Assembly (NCBI RefSeq): GCF_943193195.1
Contig: NZ_CALPDG010000005.1
Span: 1-64,000 of the forward strand
DNA from: Mediterraneibacter agrestimuris
Lineage (GTDB): Bacteria > Bacillota > Clostridia > Lachnospirales > Lachnospiraceae
DNA: 64,000 bases
Direction of reading: 5' to 3'
Below are positions 7,500-15,501 of this stretch, piece after piece. Each line of letters starts with the position of its first letter. The stretch's first letter is position 1. A program made the translations under genes and the position numbers. The notes below the pieces were generated by a model. That model ran no database searches, had not been told where the DNA came from, and was given only the letters and a program-made list of their open reading frames with translations.

Positions 7500-9071
7500 A
7501 TGTCCATGATAAATGTATCCAACCTTACCTTTGCTTACGACAGCAGCTATGATAATATTTTTGAGAATGTCTCGTTTCAGATTGACACCGACTGGAAACT
7601 GGGCTTCATCGGACGTAATGGCCGAGGAAAGACCACGTTTCTCAATTTGCTGCTCGGACGCTATGATTACAGTGGGAACATCAATGCCAGTGTTGATTTT
7701 GAATATTTCCCTTATAGCGTAGATAATCCCGATACTATGACACTTTCTATTGTGGAAGATATTTTACCAGACATAGAAATGTGGCAGATTTTCCGGGAAC
7801 TGAATCTTTTGGATACTGATCCGGAGATTCTTTATAGACCGTTTTCCACACTCAGCAACGGAGAACGGACAAAAGTACTGCTGGCAGCATTATTTTTGAA
7901 GGAAAACGCGTTTCTTCTGATTGACGAGCCGACCAATCATCTGGACGCGTCAGCCAGAGAGCGGGTTGCACAATATCTGAGTTCCAAAAAGGGATTTATC
8001 CTTGTCTCCCATGACCGTGTTTTTCTGGATCGCTGTATTGACCATGTGCTCTCTATCAATCGGGCAGACATTGAAGTGTGTAAGGGAAACTTCTCTTCCT
8101 GGTACACTGACAAAGAAGCTCTGGATAAAATGGAGCTTGCACGCAACGAACATTTGAAACAGGATATCCGGAGGCTGGAGGTGTCTGCCCGTCAGAGCAT
8201 CCGTTGGTCGGATAAAATTGAAAGCACCAAAACAGGTACACGGGTCGCCGGACTCCGCCCAGACCGTGGTCACATCGGCCATCAGGCAGCAAAGATGATG
8301 AAACGGGCAAAATCCATACAGTCCCGTCAGGCACAGGCAATACAAGAAAAAGAAAAGCTGTTAAAAAATGTTGAGACAATGGATGATTTAAAATTGAACC
8401 AGATGAAGTACCATTCCCACATGCTTGTGTCCCTAAAGGATATATCTGTCGGTTATATTTCCGCAAGCAGCACAGCGCAGACCTTCACACACACAGATCC
8501 TTTACAGAAGAGCAGCGTCCTGGATATGGAAAATCTGGAATCAAATAATATCCATACCGTATGCAGTAATATAAGCTTCGAGATTCACAAAGGAGACCGC
8601 ATTTGCTTAAGCGGTAAAAACGGCTGCGGAAAGTCCAGCCTGTTAAAGCTGATTTTAGGTGAAAACACCCCCTCATACTCCGGCGAACTTCACATTGGCA
8701 GCGGGCTGCAGATTTCCTATGTTTCTCAGGAAACCTCGCATCTTAACGGTGCATTATCCGATTTTGCCATACAGAACGGTCTTGATGAAACCGTCTTTTA
8801 CTCTGTACTCCGCAAATTAGGATTCGAGAGAGTGCAGTTTGAAAAACAGATTGACGAATACAGCGAAGGTCAAAAAAAGAAAGTCCTTCTCGCAAAATCG
8901 CTCTGCGAACCGGCTCATTTATTTTTGTGGGATGAACCACTAAACTTTATTGATGTTTTTTCACGAATGCAGATAGAAGAACTACTGCTGGAATATCAGC
9001 CGACCATGCTGTTTGTAGAACATGATCTTGCATTTCAGGAGAAAATCGCAACGAAAATTATAACTATTTAA
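7500..9071 (+). CDS. ABC-F ribosomal protection protein, Lsa-like
   Basis: A 523-aa cytoplasmic protein with two ABC domains and no membrane segment. The first has GRNGRGKTT, LSNGERTK and LLIDEPTNHLD. The second has GKNGCGKSS, YSEGQKKK and LWDEPLNFID. Between them lies a long basic linker with TRVAGLRPDRGHIGHQAAKMMKRAK, typical of the Lsa/CplR antibiotic-resistance ABC-F group. By family knowledge these eject lincosamides, streptogramin A and pleuromutilins from the ribosome. The ATG at 7500 follows TAGGAGGT. The long leader upstream fits drug-inducible control. The exact drug range cannot be told from sequence. Confidence 0.9.
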   Translation: MSMINVSNLTFAYDSSYDNIFENVSFQIDTDWKLGFIGRNGRGKTTFLNLLLGRYDYSGNINASVDFEYFPYSVDNPDTMTLSIVEDILPDIEMWQIFRELNLLDTDPEILYRPFSTLSNGERTKVLLAALFLKENAFLLIDEPTNHLDASARERVAQYLSSKKGFILVSHDRVFLDRCIDHVLSINRADIEVCKGNFSSWYTDKEALDKMELARNEHLKQDIRRLEVSARQSIRWSDKIESTKTGTRVAGLRPDRGHIGHQAAKMMKRAKSIQSRQAQAIQEKEKLLKNVETMDDLKLNQMKYHSHMLVSLKDISVGYISASSTAQTFTHTDPLQKSSVLDMENLESNNIHTVCSNISFEIHKGDRICLSGKNGCGKSSLLKLILGENTPSYSGELHIGSGLQISYVSQETSHLNGALSDFAIQNGLDETVFYSVLRKLGFERVQFEKQIDEYSEGQKKKVLLAKSLCEPAHLFLWDEPLNFIDVFSRMQIEELLLEYQPTMLFVEHDLAFQEKIATKIITI

Positions 9072-9075
9072 AAAC

Positions 9076-9141
9076 AAAGGTGTGCTTCACTCGAATCACT
9101 GTACAATTTACTGTACGGTTTTCCATGAAGCACACCTTTTT
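9076..9141 (+). terminator. Terminator of the ABC-F gene
   Basis: AAAGGTGTGCTTCA (9076-9089) pairs with TGAAGCACACCTTT (9126-9139), ending in T5. A smaller inner palindrome (CTGTAC...GTACGG) occupies the long loop. Confidence 0.8.
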
Positions 9142-9190
9142 CTTATCCTACATGCTGCTATGTAATACTTGTCCTGTTGCTGCCACCGTT

Positions 9191-9254
9191 ATACTTTATC
9201 GGACGAAGTCCGTCTGCCGCAGGCATGAATTATGGGATGCCCGGATGGGTATAC
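9191..9254. repeat. Dispersed repeat family C, copy 1
   Basis: About 64 bases with TTATCGGACGAAGTCCG, GCCGCAGGCATGA and GGGATGCCCGGATGGGTATAC. Near-identical copies are at 25796-25859 and, inverted, 55421-55480. A short piece is at 63499-63520. It lies between convergent genes. Confidence 0.8.
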
Positions 9255-9268
9255 CTTTTCAGACACTT

Positions 9269-9775
9269 TTACTTCTCCGGCAGCGGATCCCAGTCGTTCA
9301 GTCCAAAACTCTGTTTGAGCTTCGCTTCTTCCATCGACAGCTTCGGCAAGTCCTCTTCCAGATATGCCAGCAGTTCATCCACCCCCTCACGGGTCACATT
9401 ATTCACCTCAAAAATACGTTCACATCCGGCATTCTCCATCCACAGACGAACCATCGGTACATTCGCATAAGGCGAATCCACCTTTGTAATGATCCCGATA
9501 TACGGACGTAAGATAAATGAGCGTCCGCCCGGTCCGAACAAATTATACGGCTCATCTGCCGCCTGTACGATAGCCACCACGTCTGCTTCAAAAGAAAAGC
9601 ATGCCAGTCCCACACTGAAATGCTTAGACTCCGCATACTCTCCCGGTGAATCTATCGTATCATCATCTGTATTTGTATATTGTGTTTTTATATAATGAAG
9701 TTCTTCCCCTTTTAATGCCTGTGTCAGAGAAGTTTTGCCTGCCTCACTTCTGCCCATCAAAAATAATTTCTTCAT
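9269..9775 (-). CDS. pduV: Microcompartment-associated GTPase, EutP/PduV family
   Basis: A 168-aa small Ras-like P-loop protein: GRSEAGKTS (P-loop), DSPGEY (in place of DxxG) and TKVD (guanine specificity). This family accompanies ethanolamine or propanediol microcompartments. PduV is reported to act in positioning of the compartment, and its N-terminus can direct it there. It is last of a three-gene minus-strand unit after two BMC shell genes, with a 53-base gap. Whether it serves a propanediol or an ethanolamine type compartment is open. The diol dehydratase genes at 20.7-25.8 kb favour propanediol. Confidence 0.88.
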   Translation of the reverse strand: MKKLFLMGRSEAGKTSLTQALKGEELHYIKTQYTNTDDDTIDSPGEYAESKHFSVGLACFSFEADVVAIVQAADEPYNLFGPGGRSFILRPYIGIITKVDSPYANVPMVRLWMENAGCERIFEVNNVTREGVDELLAYLEEDLPKLSMEEAKLKQSFGLNDWDPLPEK

Positions 9776-9828
9776 ACTTCACCTATAAATGCGCAGTTTA
9801 TGCGCATTTCGACTATGAACAGTAACAC

Positions 9829-10257
9829 CTAGCTTCTATGTACCTCACACGTCCGGAATCCCAGTTTCTCACGAAAAAATCTTACAACCTCTTCCACTGC
9901 AGTCTGTACCGCAGTCAGATTACCGAGCAAGATCAACGTTCCGCAAAAACGATCCATAAATCCAATCTCTACGTCTGCACTCTTCACTGCTACATCCGCA
10001 GCCGCAACAACTGCTTCCCACGGAGTAAAGCGGATTAGTCCGATAGATTCTCCTGTATGGTCCTCTCCCTCATGGACGCCGATGTGCAGCGCCAGATTCC
10101 GGTAGACACACTCTTTTGAAGTGCTGATTACATGCGCCATACAGACCTCTTTGCCCGGTACACGCACACGTGTCATACGGAGACGCTGTCCCTTCAACTG
10201 ATCATAATCATTGTGGAAGAGCTTTTCCATCAATTCTTCCTTTGTTATCTGAGCCAT
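9829..10257 (-). CDS. pduU: BMC shell protein, PduU/EutS type (with N-terminal extension)
   Basis: A 142-aa circularly permuted BMC-domain protein. The core contains RVPGKEVCMAHVIST, IGLIRFTPWEAVVAAADVAVKSADVEIGFMDRFCGTL and a final FFREKLGFRTCEV, following PduU/EutS in order. It forms hexameric shell tiles with a small N-terminal beta-barrel. Its 25-residue charged N-terminus (KEELMEKLFHNDYDQLKG) is longer than in Salmonella PduU (116 aa). It is separated from the other shell gene by 11 bases. No PduA/B/J/K/N-type shell gene is visible in the window. Confidence 0.88.
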   Translation of the reverse strand: MAQITKEELMEKLFHNDYDQLKGQRLRMTRVRVPGKEVCMAHVISTSKECVYRNLALHIGVHEGEDHTGESIGLIRFTPWEAVVAAADVAVKSADVEIGFMDRFCGTLILLGNLTAVQTAVEEVVRFFREKLGFRTCEVHRS

Positions 10258-10268
10258 AGCGTCACTCC

Positions 10269-10634
10269 CTATCTCTTAGTGATGTTGCAGACTACATATC
10301 CAAGAGAATCTCTGAAATAATCTACAACCTCTGTCAAAGCAGACATGACGTCTGAAATCTCTCCCGTAATGATCAACGTTCCGGTAAATCTGTCCGCAAA
10401 CCCAAGATAAACATTCCCGCTCTTTACCGCAATGTCAGAAGCTATAACAGCAGATTCCGGTGGGGTCATATTCATAATTCCAATGGCAGACGCGCCATAA
10501 TCCAGCTGCGGATTCAGTCCCAGCTTCTGATAAATGATCGGAGCCGGACCACCCATAACATGAGCAAATGTAATCTCCTTACCTGCTACAGTTTCCTGCA
10601 CGATCCTTATCTGTTCGTTGTATTCATTTGCCAC
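10269..10634 (-). CDS. BMC shell protein, PduU/EutS type
   Basis: A 121-aa BMC-domain shell protein. It has VAGKEITFAHVMGG, AIGIMNMTPPESAVIASDIAVKSGNVYLGFADRFTGTLIITG and FRDSLGYVVCNITKR. The length and order match EutS/PduU without an extension. It is first in the shell-GTPase operon, after a near-perfect promoter. It differs clearly from its neighbour, so the two are old paralogs and probably form different tiles or mixed hexamers (inference). Confidence 0.9.
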   Translation of the reverse strand: MANEYNEQIRIVQETVAGKEITFAHVMGGPAPIIYQKLGLNPQLDYGASAIGIMNMTPPESAVIASDIAVKSGNVYLGFADRFTGTLIITGEISDVMSALTEVVDYFRDSLGYVVCNITKR

Positions 10635-10772
10635 TTGTTTGTCCCTCTCTTTCAGAAAAATCAGACAGATATATTATCCTCCTGCAATAAATTGCAGCAA
10701 AATTAATTCTAATAACATCGTTCGCTTCTCATCCGAAAAATGTTTATAAAACACTTCTCTTGTATATTAAAA

Positions 10773-10801
10773 ATCATACTATCCATATCTGATTCTGTCA
10801 A
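10773..10801 (-). promoter_or_regulatory. Strong promoter of the shell-protein operon
   Basis: On the minus strand TTGACA (10801-10796), 17 bases, TATGAT (10778-10773). The leader of about 130 bases contains CTGCAATTTATTGCAG, a small hairpin just before the ribosome site. The T-rich stretch 10815-10880 separates it from the NagB-like gene. Confidence 0.75.
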
Positions 10802-10900
10802 GCTGAACTTCTATATTTTTGTGTTTTTTTGTGGGTTTTATTTTTATTTTTTGTGGTTTTATGTTTTATTTCATTCAAAAAACACTGGTATTTGTTGTAA

Positions 10901-11631
10901 TTATCGACAAAATAATGCTCCTGCTTCCGGATCCAAATACACATCACAATTCGGGTGAAGCTGAAGAATACTTGCAGGTATATCTGTTGTAACTTCTCCT
11001 TTCACCGCACGTTCCATAATTTCCGCTTTTGCGTTTCCATTTGCCGCCAGAATAATCCTTCTGCTTTGCATCACATTTTTAATCCCCAGGGTTATTCCGC
11101 CTAAATCAGTACCTTCCGGTGAGTTTGTCTCAGTCCTGATTCTTTCATATAGCCACGGTTCCATAACTGATACCCATGTTGTCTGCCCAAATGCAGTCCC
11201 CGGCTGATTGAAGCCAATATGTCCGTTGCCTCCGATTCCCAGAATCTGGAGATCAACCGGTCCTTTCTCTTCCAGTATCCGTTCAAACCACTCGCATTCC
11301 GCATTCCAGTCGTCCGTTGTAGTTTTAGGCATGATATAGTTTTCTAACGGCACATTCAACGGTTTTATCACTTCATGCAAAAGCATATAATAACAACTTC
11401 CAAAATAGTCCCGGCTCACATTCGTAATCTCGTCCATTCCAAAAAAGTTACTTTAGAAGTATCAAATGGATGTGCTTTATAAATTTCTTCCAATGCTTTA
11501 TGTATCGGTCCTGTCGTTCTCCCTGTCGCTAAACCGATAAGTGAATCCGGTTTTCTTATAATCTGTATTGCAATTTCCCATGCTACACTTTCAAAAAACT
11601 CTTGTTCGCTTTTTCCTATTGTAATTCTCAT
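10901..11631 (-). pseudogene. NagB-like glucosamine-6-phosphate deaminase, frameshifted
   Basis: Two overlapping frames together make one NagB-type protein. 11631-11416 encodes the N-terminus (GLATGRTTGPIHKAL). 11437-10901 encodes MDEITNVSRDYFGS, LGIGGNGHIGFNQPG and the C-terminus. The break is at a run of six A's (11441-11446, T6 in the mRNA). One more T would restore KVTFFGMDEIT, the catalytic MDE region. As read, the first frame ends after 71 residues. It could be a true mutation, phase variation in the homopolymer or a sequencing error. A full-length canonical nagB is at 61225-61956. The gene ends the sugar ABC operon. Confidence 0.85.
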
Positions 11632-11655
11632 ACCTTCACCTCTTTGCTGCCCTTT

Positions 11656-12465
11656 TCAAGATTTATCTGAGTCATTTGCCAGGATACTCTTTATTGCTTC
11701 CGCATTCATTCTTGCATTTTCTAATTCATCGAATCTCCTGCTCTCACTTTCCAGCATAATCCACTGAAACTCTCCCGGATATGCATGAAGAATCCCCTTT
11801 ACATCATTTTCGTCCGCCGGATCTCCTAATATGCTGTCATAGCCATTGTCTTTGGAATATGGTTTCAGATGAATCAGCGCCTCCCTGTCACCATACTGAT
11901 GCAATATCTTTTTACAGTCTTCTCCTGCGCATAGCGCACGGCCGGTATCAAATTCTAACATAATATCTGGAGACAGGTTTTCAAATAACATATCAAAAAC
12001 CTTTTTTCCTTCATATTCTAGTAAAAACTCATGATCATGATTATGATATGCCAATCTGATTCCCCTGTCTTTTAATTTCATTCCAATTTCATTCAGCCAT
12101 TCAATATGTCTAAGCCAGATTTCTTTACATTCATCTTGCTTTGTATGTGCAACATTCCACTCTCCTCCAAGACATGGTACAACAATCAGCGGACAGCCTG
12201 CCTGCTCCAGACTGGAAACAGTCTGCTCGTATGTATCCGCTTGAAGGTCTTCCCATTCTGTATGCCATCCCACCATTTTTACACCGGTTCGCTCTTCCAT
12301 ATGTGCAGCTTCTTTTATATTGAAGCGAGAATAATGCCCGTAATATTCTATACTGCGATATCCCAATGCACGAATTTGATGTAATGTATTTTCTAAATCC
12401 TTCCATGCATGCTCATGTACTGTGTACATCTGAATAGCCAACCTCTCCAGACAATTTCCTCTCAT
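11656..12465 (-). CDS. Sugar phosphate isomerase/epimerase family protein (TIM barrel)
   Basis: A 269-aa AP-endonuclease-2-like TIM barrel. It carries YHNHDHEF (metal-binding histidines), EFDTG and HLKPYS, typical of xylose-isomerase-like sugar epimerases. The precise reaction is unknown. Its ATG overlaps the stop of the ROK kinase gene (ATGA), and a NagB-like gene follows, so it probably acts on the sugar imported by the ABC transporter encoded upstream. Confidence 0.85.
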   Translation of the reverse strand: MRGNCLERLAIQMYTVHEHAWKDLENTLHQIRALGYRSIEYYGHYSRFNIKEAAHMEERTGVKMVGWHTEWEDLQADTYEQTVSSLEQAGCPLIVVPCLGGEWNVAHTKQDECKEIWLRHIEWLNEIGMKLKDRGIRLAYHNHDHEFLLEYEGKKVFDMLFENLSPDIMLEFDTGRALCAGEDCKKILHQYGDREALIHLKPYSKDNGYDSILGDPADENDVKGILHAYPGEFQWIMLESESRRFDELENARMNAEAIKSILANDSDKS

Positions 12466-13445
12466 TCTTTACCCCTCCTGTTCTCCAGTGTACGGATGCC
12501 AACGGCTGCCGCTCCGACTAATCCTACAAAATCACTGTCCAGCCCTGTCATTTCTATTCCGTCTTTCAAAAACCGTGTAGACATTGGACTCATAAGTTTC
12601 TGCACCCTTTCAAGAATCCGTCCGTCTGTAATCAATCCACCTCCCATAATGATTTTCTCCGGGTCTGCAAGCCAGAGGAAGTTCTCTAACAATCCTGCCA
12701 CTGCTTTGACAGCATCATCTGCCAGTCTGATGCACAGCGCATCACCTTTTTCTGCCAGTTCAAACACCTTTCTTCCGTCAATTCTTCCTTCTTCTGGAAA
12801 TACCAGTGCGGTATATGGATACTCTTGTCTTAAGGAGACTGCCCTGTTATGCAGTCCCATCCCGGATGCCAGTGCTTCTGCACACCCCATACGTCCGCAT
12901 GGACATTGTACATCACTATTGATATTTACTACATTATGTCCTACTTCCCCTCCGCAATAATGTGCGCCTGTCAGCATCTGACCATGATTTACAAAAGCCG
13001 CCCCAATTCCGGTTCCGATATTCATATAAATATAATCATCACATCCCTTTGCTTTTCCAAACCTTCTTTCAGCCTCTGCTCCGCTCCGCACATCATTGTC
13101 GATTCCGCTGGACACATGAAACCGTTCACTTAAAATCTCTGCTGATCTCACTGTTTCCATTCTCGGTTTCTGGATTTCCAGCCACAATCCTTCTTCCGGA
13201 TCCACCCGTCCCACCATCCCCATGCCGATAGCTTCAAAATCCTCCCCCGGCACCAGCATATACTCCTTCAAATAATCCTCTATACACTTCACTACATCTT
13301 TCATTACTTCTGTCTGTGATGCTCCCGATGCAATTAACGACGGATATCGTTTACTTCGCAGTACTTTTCCTTCTTCATCTACCTCTCCTATCAATAACTT
13401 TGTTCCTCCCAGATCTATTCCGAGATAAGTTTTCTTTTTTTGCAT
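12462..13445 (-). CDS. ROK-family sugar kinase
   Basis: A 327-aa ROK protein without an N-terminal DNA-binding domain, so a kinase and not a NagC/XylR-type repressor. It has the phosphate motif DLGGTK (residues 10-15), catalytic DND, MNIGTGIG, GGEVGHN and the zinc cluster CPCGRMGCAEALASG. It would phosphorylate a hexose or amino sugar (glucose, N-acetylglucosamine and N-acetylmannosamine kinases share this layout). It lies 61 bases after the permease gene and overlaps the isomerase gene. Confidence 0.9.
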   Translation of the reverse strand: MQKKKTYLGIDLGGTKLLIGEVDEEGKVLRSKRYPSLIASGASQTEVMKDVVKCIEDYLKEYMLVPGEDFEAIGMGMVGRVDPEEGLWLEIQKPRMETVRSAEILSERFHVSSGIDNDVRSGAEAERRFGKAKGCDDYIYMNIGTGIGAAFVNHGQMLTGAHYCGGEVGHNVVNINSDVQCPCGRMGCAEALASGMGLHNRAVSLRQEYPYTALVFPEEGRIDGRKVFELAEKGDALCIRLADDAVKAVAGLLENFLWLADPEKIIMGGGLITDGRILERVQKLMSPMSTRFLKDGIEMTGLDSDFVGLVGAAAVGIRTLENRRGKE

Positions 13446-13506
13446 ATTTGTGATTCCTTCCGCAATTTATTTTATTGAATGTCTGCTGCTGATCATCTTA
13501 CTTTTT

Positions 13507-14412
13507 CTATCCCTTAACTGAACCTACTGTAAGACCTTTGGCAAAATATTTCCGCACGAAGCAGAAAATCACAACAACCGGTATTGTTGCAATAAATGCC
13601 ATTGCCATTCTTACCGAGCCAGAAGGGATATTTGCAACAATAGAGTTTGCGTCTGATGTTCCTGCTGTTTGTGACAAAAACTGAATATCCATCATAATTT
13701 TATTGAGGAAACTCTGCATGCTAAAAAGCTCCGGATCTGTCACATATAACATGCCATTATACCAGTCGTTCCAATAATTAACCCCAATGAGCATTCCGAT
13801 CGTTGCAAGAATCGGGGTTGAAATCGGAAGCACGATATGAAAGAACGACTTCACTTCTCCCGCACCGTCAATCCGGGCAGATTCCAGCAATTCCTTCGGT
13901 ACATTGTTGCGGAAATAGGTCCGCATCAAGAGAACATTAAATCCATTTACCAGCAGATTTGGCAGTAACAGCCCCCACATTGTATTTTTTACATGTAAAT
14001 AATTGACATACATAAAATATGTAGGCACCATTCCGCCATTAAAAAGCAATGTGAATACTACAAAAAACATCATCGCCCGACGGCCGGGAAGTTCATCCCG
14101 TGACAGTGCATATGCAAGCATCATTGTAAAAAACAATCCCATTGTAGTTCCAACCGTTGTAACAACAATAGACACCCCAATCGAACGAATGATTGACGTA
14201 GATTGTGTAAACAAAAATTTATATGCATCCAGGCTCCATTTTTCAGGAAAAAATGAATACCCGGCTCTATTTAAAATATCATTATCTGTAAAAGACGCAA
14301 TGACCAGTAAAAGCATTGGTATTAAAACAGCAAGTGCAGTCAAGATGAATACGATGTACCCAATACCCTCTGCCACACGGCTCTCCCTATGTTGTTTTTT
14401 CTTTCTTTTCAT
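13507..14412 (-). CDS. Carbohydrate ABC transporter permease (LplC/MalG type)
   Basis: About 301 aa with six membrane helices and the coupling loop ELLESARIDGAGEVKSFFHIVLP (EAA motif). It ends in FAKGLTVGSVKG, characteristic of LplC/YtcP permeases. The start ATG 14412 is chosen because AAGGAGG lies 9 bases upstream. A start at 14457 would add 15 residues. It is the second permease of the three-component importer and follows the first after 51 bases. Confidence 0.9.
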   Translation of the reverse strand: MKRKKKQHRESRVAEGIGYIVFILTALAVLIPMLLLVIASFTDNDILNRAGYSFFPEKWSLDAYKFLFTQSTSIIRSIGVSIVVTTVGTTMGLFFTMMLAYALSRDELPGRRAMMFFVVFTLLFNGGMVPTYFMYVNYLHVKNTMWGLLLPNLLVNGFNVLLMRTYFRNNVPKELLESARIDGAGEVKSFFHIVLPISTPILATIGMLIGVNYWNDWYNGMLYVTDPELFSMQSFLNKIMMDIQFLSQTAGTSDANSIVANIPSGSVRMAMAFIATIPVVVIFCFVRKYFAKGLTVGSVKG

Positions 14413-14463
14413 TTTCCCATCCTCCTTGCAGACATTCGTTCTGATATCTCTGGACAATTCACA

Positions 14464-15387
14464 TCAAAACATCGCATTATCCGGACTGATTTTACGCACT
14501 GCTGCATTTGCAGCTAATACAAGCAAGAATCCTACAATCGATTGATAGACGCCCGCCGCAGATGCCATTCCTACATCCCCAAGCTGAATCAGCGAGCGGT
14601 ATACATATGTATCAATTGTATTTGTCACGCTATAAAGCGCTCCCGAATTCTGCGGTACCTGATAAAAAAGTCCGAAATCTGAATAAAATACTCTTCCCAC
14701 TGAAAGAAGAACCATCGTAATAATTGTTGGTTTTAAATACGGAATCGTAATATACCAAATCTGCTGCCACTTATTAGCACCATCTAATTTAGCTGCTTCA
14801 TAGTACTCATTACTGACAGATATCAGTGTCGAATAATAAATCAATGCCAAAAAGCCAAAGTTCTTTAACGTATTGATAAAAATCAACAGCCATGGCCACA
14901 CCTTTGGAGACGCATACCAGGAGATTAATTCAACCCCCAAAAAGTTAAGTACATGCTTATTGATAAATCCATTTTCAGAACTCAAAAATGCAAACACCAA
15001 ATACCCGATAATAATCATAGACAATAAATATGGAATGATCATTGTTGTCTGAAATACAGTAACCGCCTTTTTACTTCTGATTTCATTTAAAAGAACTGCT
15101 GCCGCAACACCTGCCACTGTGTTCAGAATAATAAAAACTGCATTATAAACTATTGTGTTTCGTGTAATGATAAAGGATGTAGACGTGCTGAACAAATATT
15201 CAAAATTTGCAAACCCGCACCATGGACTTCCAAAAATGCCATCTTTATAATTAAAGTTCTTAAATGCTACAACCAAACCGGTCATTGGTAAATAATTATT
15301 AATAAAAAGGTAGACCAAAGCCGGAAGCGCCATGAAATATAACGGCAGATACCGTTTCCACTTCACGCTTTTTCTTTTCTTTCTCAT
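14464..15387 (-). CDS. Carbohydrate ABC transporter permease (LplB/MalF type)
   Basis: About 307 aa. RKKRKSVKWKRYLPLYFMALPALVYLFI begins with a basic tail and the first helix. The EAA loop is EYYEAAKLDGANKWQQIWYITIP. The LplB/UgpA type pairs with the LplC type encoded next. The start ATG 15387 follows GGAGGAGAGG, and an upstream ATG at 15426 lacks such a site. No ATPase gene is in this operon. These transporters usually share a housekeeping MsmK-type ATPase encoded elsewhere. Confidence 0.9.
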   Translation of the reverse strand: MRKKRKSVKWKRYLPLYFMALPALVYLFINNYLPMTGLVVAFKNFNYKDGIFGSPWCGFANFEYLFSTSTSFIITRNTIVYNAVFIILNTVAGVAAAVLLNEIRSKKAVTVFQTTMIIPYLLSMIIIGYLVFAFLSSENGFINKHVLNFLGVELISWYASPKVWPWLLIFINTLKNFGFLALIYYSTLISVSNEYYEAAKLDGANKWQQIWYITIPYLKPTIITMVLLSVGRVFYSDFGLFYQVPQNSGALYSVTNTIDTYVYRSLIQLGDVGMASAAGVYQSIVGFLLVLAANAAVRKISPDNAMF

Positions 15388-15434
15388 CTGTTCCTCTCCT
15401 CCAGGTATTTTATTATGAATAATCAAGAAACTAT

Positions 15435-15469
15435 TTGGGCACCGAAAGCTTTTGCATTACGGTGCCCAA
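15435..15469 (-). promoter_or_regulatory. Intercistronic stem-loop after the solute-binding gene
   Basis: TTGGGCACCG and CGGTGCCCAA form a perfect 10-bp stem with a 15-base loop between the binding-protein and permease genes. No T-run follows. Such stems commonly protect the binding-protein mRNA and lower permease expression (inference). Confidence 0.65.
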
Positions 15470-15501
15470 CTTTTACTTCATCAATACTTTCCGGATCTGC
15501 A

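Noticed and set aside
12409-12960. 183-aa plus-strand frame opposite the ROK kinase
   Set aside because: Antisense to a clear ROK gene with all motifs; serine- and proline-rich as expected of a shadow frame.
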